Assembly (NCBI RefSeq): GCF_030123105.1
Contig: NZ_CP126095.1
Coordinates: forward strand, 2,790,001 to 2,854,000
DNA length: 64,000 nt
Origin: Paenibacillus sp. G2S3
Lineage (GTDB): Bacteria > Bacillota > Bacilli > Paenibacillales > Paenibacillaceae
Direction: 5' to 3'
Of this stretch, positions 18,335 through 27,372 are shown one piece after another. Below the pieces are notes generated by a model that was given only the letters and a program-made list of their open reading frames with translations, was not told the DNA's origin and did no database searches. The translations under genes were made by a program, and so were the position numbers. The first letter of the stretch is position 1, and each line of letters begins with the position of its first letter.

Positions 18335-19895
18335 GTTACTGCTGGTTGATGATGAACGGTTGATACTAGAAGGCATATCGCAGGTAGTGGACTGGGCACA
18401 GGCAGGAACAGAACTTGTGGGTACTGCGCGAAACGGGATTGAAGCCTTGAAGAAAATAGAGGAGCTTCGTCCTGAAATAGTGATCACTGATATTTCTATG
18501 CCCGGTTTGGATGGACTTGGCCTGGTGCAGAAATGCAGTGAACGGTTTCCTGAGATAAAGTTTGTTATGTTGACTGGTTATAAGGATTTTGACTACGCCT
18601 GTATCGCTATGCAGCACGGAGTGAAGCATTACCTGCTTAAGCCGTGCAATGAGAATCAAATACATGATGCATTGGTTGAACTGGTAGCAGAGCTCAATGA
18701 ACTTAAGGGCAAGACGGAATTTGTAAATGACATGAAGCAACGTTTTACGAAAGTGCTACCGCATGTGAAGGAACAATTTTTGAAGGAATGGATCTCTAAC
18801 AAAACATACGGAAGTCAAGATCTAGAGTATTATCAGGAACTGCTAGGCATCGAACTAAATGACAAAGTGGTGCGACTGATCCTGTTCCGACTGGAAGGTT
18901 CTTATGAATATGAGCAACTATTCGCTTTGCAAAATATTGCACAGGATATGCTTCGAGAAACGCTTCTTAGTACAAGGATAGGCGGATTTATTCTGATACT
19001 AATGGAAGTCGAAGGAGAAACCGCGCTGAATAGTTCACTGCTAGAGCGAATTTCTGAAGTAAGGAAAGTGTTCTATAAGTTTTATAAAGTGGACGTAACC
19101 ATTGCGATTAGTGATGCGGACTTCATGATTCATTCACGGAGATTGTATCGTCAGACCCTGCAATGCCTTAACCACTGCTTTTATATGGAAGAGGGAGGAA
19201 TGATTACAGGAAATGATCTTCCAAATGATGAATTAGGCGGAAGAAATGATATTGAGCTTGATGAAGAGCAAATTTGTCTGCTTATTAAGGCGGGCGAGCA
19301 AAGTGCAGTAGAGTTAGAATTAGATCGACTTTTTAACCTGCTTGCTGAACAGCGTGTGGATATTAATGTAACGCGATCTTATGTTTTGCAATTGTATTCC
19401 GCAATGATACGTTTAGCCGTCCCTGATGAAAGAAATAGCTTTACATCAAGTATGGCGGAACTAGCTGAGATTCGGACATTAGGTGGTCTTAAAGCCTATG
19501 TAAAAGATGCAGCTATTCGTCTGACTGCGATGTATGATCGTCATTTTCGGAGCCGCCAATCGTTAATCGTAGACAAAATGTTCAAGATTATTGCTGACGA
19601 TTATAAAAATGCGGAACTGTCCCTTAGCTCAGTAGCTGCTGAAATGTTATATATGAATCCTGATTATCTTGGGAAGATATTCAAGAAAATTACAGGGGAG
19701 AAATTCTCTAATTACGTTACAAATTACCGGATTACTAAAGCATCGGAACACATCATGCAGAGTGGTGATGTAAGAGTGTTTGAGCTCGCTGAAATGTTCG
19801 GGTTCGGAGGGAATGCACAATATTTCAGTCAAGTTTTTAAAAAAGTAACTGGGCAGACACCCACAGATTTCATGAAACCCCCTCAAGCGAACTGA
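18327..19895 (+). CDS. YesN-like response regulator (receiver + AraC HTH)
   Basis: This 522-aa protein has a receiver domain (KLLLVDDE, Asp55 in ITDISMPG, Lys in YLLKPC), a long linker and a C-terminal AraC/XylS DNA-binding domain. In that domain (about 425-520) the LSLSSVAAEMLYMNPDYLGKIF and GFGGNAQYFSQVFKKVTG helices are clear. It is translationally coupled to the kinase gene by overlap. It likely activates the ABC importer genes that start 120 bases downstream. In Paenibacillus and Bacillus such pairs usually control sugar uptake. Confidence 0.93.
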   Translation: MYKLLLVDDERLILEGISQVVDWAQAGTELVGTARNGIEALKKIEELRPEIVITDISMPGLDGLGLVQKCSERFPEIKFVMLTGYKDFDYACIAMQHGVKHYLLKPCNENQIHDALVELVAELNELKGKTEFVNDMKQRFTKVLPHVKEQFLKEWISNKTYGSQDLEYYQELLGIELNDKVVRLILFRLEGSYEYEQLFALQNIAQDMLRETLLSTRIGGFILILMEVEGETALNSSLLERISEVRKVFYKFYKVDVTIAISDADFMIHSRRLYRQTLQCLNHCFYMEEGGMITGNDLPNDELGGRNDIELDEEQICLLIKAGEQSAVELELDRLFNLLAEQRVDINVTRSYVLQLYSAMIRLAVPDERNSFTSSMAELAEIRTLGGLKAYVKDAAIRLTAMYDRHFRSRQSLIVDKMFKIIADDYKNAELSLSSVAAEMLYMNPDYLGKIFKKITGEKFSNYVTNYRITKASEHIMQSGDVRVFELAEMFGFGGNAQYFSQVFKKVTGQTPTDFMKPPQAN

Positions 19896-19960
19896 TTATT
19901 GAACAAACAAGACGGTTTTTTGTATTCAACAATCACTGAATATTTGAGAAGATTTATACA

Positions 19961-19974
19961 TGAAAGCGCTACCT
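19961..19974 (+). promoter_or_regulatory. cre site (CcpA operator) ahead of the sugar ABC importer
   Basis: TGAAAGCGCTACCT matches the TGWAARCGYTWNCW consensus at every position. It lies 41 bases before the importer start, close to a possible -10 (TATACT at 19992). It likely mediates glucose repression of the uptake genes. Confidence 0.8.
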
Positions 19975-20015
19975 AAAGGGATCAGAGCCTTTATACTATT
20001 ATAGGAAAAGGGGAC

Positions 20016-21353
20016 ATGAATTTGAAAAAGAGATTCGCTTTACTAGCTGTACCATTGTTGTTGTCATCGATGTTAGCTGGTTGTGGTGGAGGTAATAACA
20101 ATAATAGTGCTGCCGCTACGGATTCCGCTACAAACACGCCTTCAGAAACGAAACCCGCAGCTATAACTTCAGCAGAACCCGTAACTCTGCGTATAGCTTG
20201 GTGGGGTGGAGATACACGGCATTCTTATACACAACAAGTGATTGATATGTATGAAGCCAAATATCCGAATGTAACGATTGAACCTGAATATGCTTCATTC
20301 GATGATTACTGGAAGAAGCTTGCCCCTCAAGCAGCGGCGAATCGACTTCCTGATATCGTTCAAATGGATATTTCTTATATTAATCAATATGGATCTAACG
20401 GACAGCTCGAAGATTTGAAGCCTTATTTGAACTCTCAGATACAAGTCGGCGATGTGAATGAGAACGTACTTAGTACTGGGGTAATCAATGAGAAGCAATT
20501 CGGAATTCCATTAGGCGTTAACGTACTTGGTTTTCAATATGACCCAGAATTGCTAAAGAAGGCAGGGGTAGATTCCATTCCTGAGAACTGGACTTGGGAT
20601 CAATACAAAGAAATTGCAGCGAAAGCTAAATCGGCTGGACTGTATATCGACGGTTCAATGGCAGCTGACGTATTCTTCAACTATTATTTGCGCACAAAAG
20701 GGCTGGCACTATATAACAATGATGGTTCAGCGCTTGGATATGAGGATGATGCCTTATTCACTGACTTTTTCGGAATGCTGTCTGGTTTAATTAAAGATGG
20801 AGCGGTTCCATCCCAAGACAAACTGAGCCAAAACAAAGGCGTTATCGAAGAGTCGGATATTGTTAAAGGAACAGGTATCGGCGTATGGCAATGGTCGAAC
20901 CAATATGTTGCTTTGCAAATCGCTGTCAATCGTCCTATGGCACTGGCACAAATGCCTGGTCCGGATATGGAAAAAGGACTCTACATGCAGCCAAGTATGT
21001 ATTGGTCGGTTACTTCTAACTCAAAAGTGAAGGAAGAAGCAGCGAAGTTCGTTGATTTCTGGATTAATGATCCCGATGCCAACAATTTAATCAAAGGCGA
21101 ACGTGGTGTGCCAATTTCAAGCAAAATCAAAGAATCTGTAGCCTCACAATTAACGGATTCCGGTAAGCAAGTATTTAAATTCGTAGCTGACATGGAGCCT
21201 ACTACTTCTCCAATGAGTCCGCCAGTTGGATCGCCAGAGGTAGTAGCACTCCTTACAGACCTTGCTGAACAAATGAACTTCGGGAAAATTGACCCAGCCG
21301 CCGCCGCCGCACAGTTCCGAAAAGAAGCGAACGCTATTCTCTCCAGCCGGTAA
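20016..21353 (+). CDS. Extracellular sugar-binding lipoprotein (YesO-like)
   Basis: This 445-aa solute-binding protein has a lipoprotein signal (SSMLAGC, Cys23), then the SBP_bac_1 fold. It shows VTLRIAWWGGDTRHSYTQQVID, DIVQMDISYINQYG and GIPLGVNVLGFQYDPELL. ATG 20016 is close behind AAAAGGGG; a TTG at 20022 is an alternative start. Its place behind a YesM/YesN pair and before two permeases and a rhamnogalacturonan-acetylesterase-like gene suggests it binds a pectin-derived oligosaccharide, as in the B. subtilis yes cluster. That ligand is inferred from context. Confidence 0.88.
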   Translation: MNLKKRFALLAVPLLLSSMLAGCGGGNNNNSAAATDSATNTPSETKPAAITSAEPVTLRIAWWGGDTRHSYTQQVIDMYEAKYPNVTIEPEYASFDDYWKKLAPQAAANRLPDIVQMDISYINQYGSNGQLEDLKPYLNSQIQVGDVNENVLSTGVINEKQFGIPLGVNVLGFQYDPELLKKAGVDSIPENWTWDQYKEIAAKAKSAGLYIDGSMAADVFFNYYLRTKGLALYNNDGSALGYEDDALFTDFFGMLSGLIKDGAVPSQDKLSQNKGVIEESDIVKGTGIGVWQWSNQYVALQIAVNRPMALAQMPGPDMEKGLYMQPSMYWSVTSNSKVKEEAAKFVDFWINDPDANNLIKGERGVPISSKIKESVASQLTDSGKQVFKFVADMEPTTSPMSPPVGSPEVVALLTDLAEQMNFGKIDPAAAAAQFRKEANAILSSR

Positions 21354-21388
21354 TAGAAGGTAACAGATAACTATACTGCGTCTAACAT

Positions 21389-21438
21389 GGGAAACGGCGT
21401 GCCATTTGGTTAGGCGGCAGTCCGTTTCCCTTATTATT
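21389..21438 (+). terminator. Attenuator-like hairpin after the binding protein gene
   Basis: GGGAAACGG / CCGTTTCCC arms enclose an inner GCC/GGC pairing and are followed by TTATTATT. It may end part of the transcripts so that the binding protein is made in excess of the permeases. Confidence 0.7.
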
Positions 21439-21462
21439 CACATAAAAAGGAGTTGGAGACCC

Positions 21463-22416
21463 TTGGCATCCACGAATCCCCTTCCTTCGAATTCGCTGGC
21501 TTTTAAGAAAAAGAAGCTAACAGGCCGGAGCTTACGAAGCAACCTTACAGGATATGCCTTTATCAGTCCATTCGTCATTGGCTTCCTTTGCTTCACACTG
21601 ATCCCGATGATCATTTCTCTTTATCTTTCTTTTACCAAATACAATTTGTTCGCTCCACCTAAATGGATCGGATTTGATAATTACATCAAAATGTTCTCGA
21701 ATGACCCGAAGTATTTACATTCACTAAAGGTGACGCTGCTTTACGTATTTATTGGTGTACCTTTACGCCTCACCTTTGCATTATTTGTGGCCATGATTCT
21801 AAATACGAAATCACGCATGATCGGAGCCTATCGTACAACTTATTATTTACCTTCTATTATAGGAGGCAGTGTGGCGGTATCCATCATGTGGCGCAATATT
21901 TTTAGTGATACTGGAATTATTAATGGCATGCTCGGTTTCTTCGGCCTTGGACCAGTAAGTTGGTTTGGTAATCCGAGCGCTGCGCTTATTATGTTGATTA
22001 CTTTATCCGTGTGGCAGTTTGGTTCGTCGATGTTGATTTTTCTGGCGGGCCTAAAGAATATTCCTGGTGAAATGTATGAGGCAGCTAGTGTAGATGGAGC
22101 AGGCTTTTTCAGAAAGTTCTTCAAGATTACAATGCCCCTCCTAAGCTCAGTTATTCTGTTTAATCTAGTCATGCAGACAATCAGCGCATTTATGACCTTT
22201 GTTCCAGCTTACATTATCTCTAAAGGTGAAGGCGGACCAATGGACGGCACCATGCTGTACTCTCTCTATCTTTTCCGTCAGGCCTTTATGTTTAATAACA
22301 TGGGTTATGCTTCGGCTATGGCGTGGGTGATGTTGTTGCTAGTCGGCATCATGACCGGAATTTTGTTCAAGACATCCAAATCGTGGGTCTTCTACGAATC
22401 GGAAGGAGGAAAATAA
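21463..22416 (+). CDS. Sugar ABC transporter permease (MalF type)
   Basis: This is a permease of about 317 aa with six membrane segments (first at FISPFVIGFLCFTLIPMI). Its EAA loop, EMYEAASVDGAGFFRKFFKITMP, contacts the ATPase. TTG at 21463 is preceded by AAGGAG and TTGGAG; the longer frame runs into the hairpin. It is coupled with the next permease gene at 3 bases distance. No ATPase is encoded nearby, so it probably uses a shared MsmX-type ATPase, as known for related systems. Confidence 0.88.
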   Translation: MASTNPLPSNSLAFKKKKLTGRSLRSNLTGYAFISPFVIGFLCFTLIPMIISLYLSFTKYNLFAPPKWIGFDNYIKMFSNDPKYLHSLKVTLLYVFIGVPLRLTFALFVAMILNTKSRMIGAYRTTYYLPSIIGGSVAVSIMWRNIFSDTGIINGMLGFFGLGPVSWFGNPSAALIMLITLSVWQFGSSMLIFLAGLKNIPGEMYEAASVDGAGFFRKFFKITMPLLSSVILFNLVMQTISAFMTFVPAYIISKGEGGPMDGTMLYSLYLFRQAFMFNNMGYASAMAWVMLLLVGIMTGILFKTSKSWVFYESEGGK

Positions 22417-22419
22417 TCC

Positions 22420-23259
22420 ATGGCGAAAATGAAACTGAAATGGCCGCTGTATCACATTCTTATCGGTGGCCTCGCTATCATTATGCTGTATCCGATTTTG
22501 TGGATGATCATGAGCTCTTTCAAAGAGAGCCGGCTTGTATTTGTTACTGCTCAGCAGCTTCTTCCCGATCCATGGGTATGGGGGAATTATGCTAAAGGCT
22601 GGGAAGGGATTGCCGGATACTCCTTTGGTGTCTTTATAAAGAATTCATTAATTATTGTCGTAGTAGCCACTCTAGGAGCGGTGGTTTCATCTTCACTGGT
22701 AGCCTTCGGATTTGCACGTAATAAGTTTGTAGGGCATGGCTTATGGTTCGGTATCATGATGATGACGCTTATGCTTCCTTCAGATGTTGTGCTAGTTCCG
22801 CAATATATTATCTATGCAAAATTGGAATGGCTCGATAGTATCAAGCCGATCGTAGTTCCACAGTTCTTCGGTGTTCCGTTCTTTATTTTCCTAATGCTGC
22901 AGTTTATTCGGACAATACCTGTTGAACTTGACGAAGCGGCTACGATTGACGGGTGCGGGAAATTTGGCCTGTACTTCAGAATCATTCTCCCACTCATCCG
23001 TCCTTCTATGGCTACTGCAGCGATCTTTTCCTTCTATTGGCGCTGGGAAGACCTGCTTGGGCCAGTGTTGTACCTGAACTCTCCATCTAAATATACAGTT
23101 TCTATGGGGCTGAAAATGTTCCTGGACAGTGAGTCTGTGTCCAACTGGGGACCGATGTTTGCTATGTCCGTTCTTAGCTTGGCACCCGTCATGATTATTT
23201 TCTTTATCTTTCAAAAGCAGATTGTGGAAGGAATCAGCACCAGTGGCTTGAAAGGATAA
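22420..23259 (+). CDS. Sugar ABC transporter permease (MalG type)
   Basis: This 279-aa permease has six membrane segments and an EAA motif in [24 protein letters not shown]. The RBS GGAAGGAGG is close upstream. With the preceding gene it forms the heterodimeric channel of the sugar importer. It resembles YesQ-type permeases in size and start ([22 protein letters not shown]). Confidence 0.9.
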   Translation: MAKMKLKWPLYHILIGGLAIIMLYPILWMIMSSFKESRLVFVTAQQLLPDPWVWGNYAKGWEGIAGYSFGVFIKNSLIIVVVATLGAVVSSSLVAFGFARNKFVGHGLWFGIMMMTLMLPSDVVLVPQYIIYAKLEWLDSIKPIVVPQFFGVPFFIFLMLQFIRTIPVELDEAATIDGCGKFGLYFRIILPLIRPSMATAAIFSFYWRWEDLLGPVLYLNSPSKYTVSMGLKMFLDSESVSNWGPMFAMSVLSLAPVMIIFFIFQKQIVEGISTSGLKG

Positions 23260-23289
23260 AATATCTAATGAAGAAAGGTGCGGCTGAAT

Positions 23290-24402
23290 TTGGATAGCTA
23301 TCATTTTGACTTTGGGATTAAAGATACAGCGCCCGGCTACACCAAAATTCGGCCGGACTCACGATACTCTCCGGATGCGCGATTTGGTTTTACTTCAGAT
23401 TCGACAGTATTCGGGCGTTCCAGGGGAGGAGCAGATACATTAAAAAGTGATTTCTGCATTCCGCAGAGGGCAGTCTTCCTTGTAGATATTCCTGATGGGA
23501 TTTACCGGATTTCTTTGTTACTTGGTGATTCCTTAGCAGATACGAGTACAGTAATTCGAGCGGGTGATGGTAAGTACGTATTAGATACATTGAACGTCCC
23601 GGCAGGTCAATATGTACGAGAATTCTTTGCGATGCGAATCATGGGTGGCCAGCTTACGCTCTCGTTCTCGGGTGCTGCACCACGAATAAATGCAATCGAC
23701 ATAGATCCTGATAATGAAGCACTTGTCTTATATTTGGCTGGTGATTCTACAGTGACTGATCAAGGAGAAGCTGGTTATCCTTATGCTGGCTGGGGACAGT
23801 TACTGCCACGCTGCTTCAAAGCAGGTCTTGTAGTAGATAATCGGGCAATTTCAGGACGTAGCTCGAAGAGCTTTATTGAGGAAGGGCATTTGGACAATAT
23901 TGCCGCGGTGCTTCGGCCCAGAGATTATATGTTCATACAGTTTGGTCATAACGATTCGAAAGGGGATGAGCATAGACATACCGAACCTTTCACTACATAT
24001 AAAGAGTATTTGCTGCGGATGATTACAGTCGCTAGGGAAGCGGAAGCCTACCCCGTACTGGTGACCGCTGTACATAGGCGGAGATTTGATGCTGCAGAAG
24101 CTATAGTAGACAGCCATGGCGATTATTTAACGGCGATGAAAGAGTTAGCCGAGACGGAGCAGATCCCACTGATCGATTTGGCAGAGAAAAGTCGTAAGCT
24201 TTTTGAAGCCTATGGAGTGGAAGGAACGAAGGATCTGTTCATGTGGAGCTATCCTGGAGAATATATCCTGCATCCAGTTGGTGTACAGGACAATACTCAT
24301 TTTCAGATTTTTGGCGCTCGACTGCTCGCTGACCTTATTGTAGAAGGCATCCGTGAAGCTGGATTAAATGATCTCATCATTCATCTTCGACAAGGCGAAT
24401 AA
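23290..24402 (+). CDS. Rhamnogalacturonan acetylesterase-like SGNH hydrolase
   Basis: This protein of about 370 aa has an N-terminal beta-rich domain (about 1-135) like those on YesT/YesY-type esterases. A SGNH hydrolase domain follows: block I LAGDSTVTD with the catalytic Ser, block III GHNDSKGDE with the Asn, and VGVQDNTHFQ with the catalytic Asp and His. These enzymes remove acetyl groups from rhamnogalacturonan backbone or fragments. There is no signal peptide, so it would act inside the cell on imported oligosaccharides. I chose TTG at 23290 behind AAAGGTG; GTG at 23278 overlaps this RBS. It closes the uptake operon. Confidence 0.88.
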   Translation: MDSYHFDFGIKDTAPGYTKIRPDSRYSPDARFGFTSDSTVFGRSRGGADTLKSDFCIPQRAVFLVDIPDGIYRISLLLGDSLADTSTVIRAGDGKYVLDTLNVPAGQYVREFFAMRIMGGQLTLSFSGAAPRINAIDIDPDNEALVLYLAGDSTVTDQGEAGYPYAGWGQLLPRCFKAGLVVDNRAISGRSSKSFIEEGHLDNIAAVLRPRDYMFIQFGHNDSKGDEHRHTEPFTTYKEYLLRMITVAREAEAYPVLVTAVHRRRFDAAEAIVDSHGDYLTAMKELAETEQIPLIDLAEKSRKLFEAYGVEGTKDLFMWSYPGEYILHPVGVQDNTHFQIFGARLLADLIVEGIREAGLNDLIIHLRQGE

Positions 24403-24515
24403 TTAATTCTTTGGGCTAAGTAAAGATCTATCGATTCAACTTCTGTATGCGAGGTTAAGGTTAAGGAAAGAACTTAACTGGAAGGCTTGCATGATAAGAA
24501 GGAGGATACTTAAAC

Positions 24516-25307
24516 ATGGCAGATAAGAAGCTGGAAGGCAAGGTAGCTATTGTAACTGGAGGAGGTTCCGGTATTGGACGAGCGACCGTGCTTGAGTTTG
24601 CTCGAAACGGGGCCAAAGTTGTATTGCTAGATAGAACGGTTGAGAACGCAGAAAAGGTTAGAAAACAAGTGGAGAAAGAAGGCGGAGAAGCCTTCGTAAT
24701 TGAATGCGACGTTGCTGAACCACCTCAAGTGGAAGCAGCAATCAACAAGGCGGCCGCGAAATGGGGGCGCCTTGATATTGTTTTTGCTAATGCAGGGATT
24801 AATGGAGCTATGACGCCCATTGAAACAATGGATATTGAGGCTTGGGACCAGACGATTCACATCAACCTTCGTGGAACCTTCGCGACGGTTAAATATGCGA
24901 TACCGCATCTAAAAGAGAGCGGAGGCAGCATCCTGATTAACAGCTCCATTAACGGAAATCGTGTCTTTTCCAACATCGGTTTCTCTGCTTACAGTACGAC
25001 AAAAGCAGGCCAGGTTGCTTTTATGAAAATGGCAGCATTAGAACTCGCTCAATTTCAAATTCGCGTAAATGCAATCTGTCCCGGGGCTATTAAGACCAAT
25101 ATAGATGACAACACTTTCCCATCCGAGGATCTCAAAGAGGTAAAGATCCCTGTTGAATTTCCGGAAGGGGATCAACCGCTAGAGGAAGGTCCTGGACGTC
25201 CTGATCAAGTTGCAAAGCTGGCACTTTTTCTGGCCTCCGAGGATTCAGATCATATTACAGGAACTGAGATTTATTGTGATGGTGCAGAATCGTTACTCCA
25301 TGGTTAA
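24516..25307 (+). CDS. SDR family NAD(P)-dependent oxidoreductase
   Basis: This 263-aa classical short-chain dehydrogenase has the cofactor motif TGGGSGIG (residues 14-21), NAGING, and the catalytic Ser with Tyr159 and Lys163 in YSTTK. A C-terminal DHITGTEIYCDGAESL segment is typical of glucose-1-dehydrogenase-like or 3-oxoacyl reductase-like SDRs. The residue after beta-2 (VVLLDRT, Asp) suggests NAD(H) preference. The substrate is not clear. AAGGAGG precedes the ATG. It lies 113 bases after the esterase with no terminator seen between, so it could be part of the sugar locus. Confidence 0.9.
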   Translation: MADKKLEGKVAIVTGGGSGIGRATVLEFARNGAKVVLLDRTVENAEKVRKQVEKEGGEAFVIECDVAEPPQVEAAINKAAAKWGRLDIVFANAGINGAMTPIETMDIEAWDQTIHINLRGTFATVKYAIPHLKESGGSILINSSINGNRVFSNIGFSAYSTTKAGQVAFMKMAALELAQFQIRVNAICPGAIKTNIDDNTFPSEDLKEVKIPVEFPEGDQPLEEGPGRPDQVAKLALFLASEDSDHITGTEIYCDGAESLLHG

Positions 25308-25334
25308 AAAATCGTAAATAATCGCTTCCATTAA

Positions 25335-25414
25335 AACGGATTCTATCCTCTTCGTTATGCGGATTTTATAAGCTGTCTGCGCATATACATGGAGGATAGG
25401 AGTGCCGTTTTTTT
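25335..25414 (+). terminator. Long-loop terminator after the SDR gene
   Basis: ACGGaTTCTATCCTC and GAGGATAGGAgtgCCGT pair around a loop of about 40 bases and are followed by seven T. Confidence 0.65.
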
Positions 25415-25488
25415 GCTGTAAAATAAAGCTAATCATAATCTCCGTTTTCCGTTATAATGGAGTATCTGTGGAGAAAGGAGAATGAACT

Positions 25489-26205
25489 ATGGATTTTCAT
25501 ATTGAATCATTAATTAAGCTGCTAGTGGCCATGCTGTTCGGGCTGTTCATCGGGATTGACCGACAGATCAAGCAGAAACCGCTGGGGATTCGGACCAGTA
25601 TGGTCATTAGTATTGCCTCTTGTCTTGTAACAGTAGTATCTATTCATGCCTTTGATAAGTTTGCAGGTCCAGAGCATCCGAACATGGATCCGATGCGTCT
25701 CGCTGCTCAAATTGTCAGTGGGATAGGTTTTTTGGGTGCTGGTGTTATATTGCGTAGAGGCGGTGATGCAATTTCGGGTCTGACCTCGGCAGCACTTATC
25801 TGGACAGCTTCCGGAATCGGTATAGCTGTGGGCGCAGGATTCTATATTGAAGCAGCATATGCAGTTATTCTTCTGATGTTTGCGGTGAATTTGGTTCCTC
25901 ATTTAATTCGTTCAATGGGTCCTGAGGTGCTTAACAAGCATGAGGTTTCGGTAAGAATCATCATGGAAGCTAATTTTGTACTTACTGAAGTGATTCAAAA
26001 AATCGAGCGACCTCAAGTTAGCACCCAACGTAGTACTAGAAGTCCATCCCGGGCGATCCGCAGAATGAAAATTAAGGATTTGGAAGATGGAAGACAAATG
26101 ATCGATATGGTGATCTCAGCACCGGATAAAGATTACGCAACAGAGATCTATTATGATGTGAAGAAAATTGATCATGTCATGAGCGTTGAAGTGGAACAGC
26201 TGTAA
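25489..26205 (+). CDS. MgtC/SapB family membrane protein
   Basis: This 238-aa protein has about five membrane helices in the first 140 residues, with the family motifs GLFIGIDRQIKQKPLGIRT, RLAAQIVSGIGFLGAG and TSAALIWTASGIGIAVG. A soluble C-terminal ACT-like part follows. MgtC-family proteins affect Mg2+ homeostasis or, in pathogens, ATP synthase activity; in soil Bacillota the role is unknown. The RBS AGAAAGGAG is good. It stands alone between a terminator and the aldose epimerase gene. Confidence 0.9.
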   Translation: MDFHIESLIKLLVAMLFGLFIGIDRQIKQKPLGIRTSMVISIASCLVTVVSIHAFDKFAGPEHPNMDPMRLAAQIVSGIGFLGAGVILRRGGDAISGLTSAALIWTASGIGIAVGAGFYIEAAYAVILLMFAVNLVPHLIRSMGPEVLNKHEVSVRIIMEANFVLTEVIQKIERPQVSTQRSTRSPSRAIRRMKIKDLEDGRQMIDMVISAPDKDYATEIYYDVKKIDHVMSVEVEQL

Positions 26206-26290
26206 AAAAGGGCATGTCACGTCATGACCAGATGTGGTAATCTATCAAGTAGAGACAATTATCAGACACTGGAAGGGAGAACACATTATT

Positions 26291-27280
26291 ATGTCTATCA
26301 CAGCATATGAAGGACAATATGAAGGAGAAGCAGCCATCTGGTTGAAAGCTGGCCGTTATGAGGCAGCTATACTACCAGGCATCGGCGGCAACTTGATCTG
26401 TTTCCGTGATACCGAAAACGGTTACCGTTTCTTGCATGAACCGGGAGCTGAGGAAATGGAAGCCTTCAAGGCAAGTCCAGGCATTCATGGTATTCCTGTA
26501 TTATTTCCTCCGAATCGTTATGAAGATGGCAAATTTCCATGGAATGGTCAAACTTATCAACTCCCAGTAAATGAAGTCGCAACGGGCAACCATTTACATG
26601 GATTTTTACATACGGCAGCTTGGGAAGTGGAAGAGTTCGGTAGTGGTAAGACCGAAAGCTTCGTAACCGTATTCATCAAAGTGGATGAGAATCATCCTTC
26701 GTATCAGTACTTGCCGTTTAAATACACAATGAAACTACGTTATACCCTTGGTGAAGGTGGCTTATCACAACAGGTCCAAATACACAATGATGGTGATGCT
26801 GTGATGCCTTGCTTGCTGGCATTCCATACCGCGATTAATGCACCATTCGCACCAGACAGCACACCGCAAGATTATCTTGTAAAAGCTACCATCGGTAATC
26901 GCTGGGAGTTGAATGACCGTATGCTACCTACTGGTAAATTCCAAGAGCTGGAGCCGGGCGAAGCTCAGCTTCGTGATGAAGGAGTAAATCCTTATTTCGC
27001 TTCGATGGACAACCATTACACAGCTGTAGCTCAGAATGGACGTAACCGGATGGAGCTTACCGACAGCAAAGCTGGAGTCACTTTAGTTTATGACGTAGGG
27101 ACTTCGTACAAGCAGTGGATGATCTGGAATAATGGTGCCTCTGAACAGTTCTTCTGCCCTGAGCCGCAAATCAACTTGGTTAATGCGCCAATGGTAGATC
27201 TGCCAGCGGATGAGATCGGCTTGTTCAGCCTCAAACCAGGAGAATATTGGGAAGAAAGCAGCCGTCTGTACGTGAAATAG
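26291..27280 (+). CDS. Aldose 1-epimerase family protein
   Basis: This 329-aa protein has the galactose mutarotase-like beta-sandwich fold. Signs are GGNLICFRDTENGYRFLHEP near the N-terminus, GIPVLFPPNRYEDG, HLHGFLHTAAWEV with conserved His, and CPEPQINLVNAP with the base Glu. It probably interconverts alpha and beta anomers of a hexose or a sugar phosphate. The start at 26291 has GGAAGGGAG upstream; the longer frame to 26234 has none. It is monocistronic and ended by a strong bidirectional terminator. Confidence 0.9.
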   Translation: MSITAYEGQYEGEAAIWLKAGRYEAAILPGIGGNLICFRDTENGYRFLHEPGAEEMEAFKASPGIHGIPVLFPPNRYEDGKFPWNGQTYQLPVNEVATGNHLHGFLHTAAWEVEEFGSGKTESFVTVFIKVDENHPSYQYLPFKYTMKLRYTLGEGGLSQQVQIHNDGDAVMPCLLAFHTAINAPFAPDSTPQDYLVKATIGNRWELNDRMLPTGKFQELEPGEAQLRDEGVNPYFASMDNHYTAVAQNGRNRMELTDSKAGVTLVYDVGTSYKQWMIWNNGASEQFFCPEPQINLVNAPMVDLPADEIGLFSLKPGEYWEESSRLYVK

Positions 27281-27304
27281 TGTTTTCTTGTGAATAATTC
27301 AAAG

Positions 27305-27350
27305 AAAGGGCTGTCTTGTTCGTAGATTTCTACGAATAGACAGCCCTTTA
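27305..27350. terminator. Bidirectional terminator between aldose epimerase and thrS
   Basis: AAAGGGCTGTCT / AGACAGCCCTTT form the outer stem and TTCGTAGA / TACGAA the inner stem. It serves two convergent genes. Confidence 0.85.
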
Positions 27351-27372
27351 ACGTTTAATTAGGAGCAGAACT

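Noticed and set aside
22323..22595. Forward frame of 90 codons across the junction of two permease genes
   Set aside because: It lies in another frame over two clear permease genes and has no RBS.
24430..24480. Inverted GTTAAG/CTTAAC near the SDR gene
   Set aside because: Short, with a nearby direct repeat; it gives no good terminator or operator.
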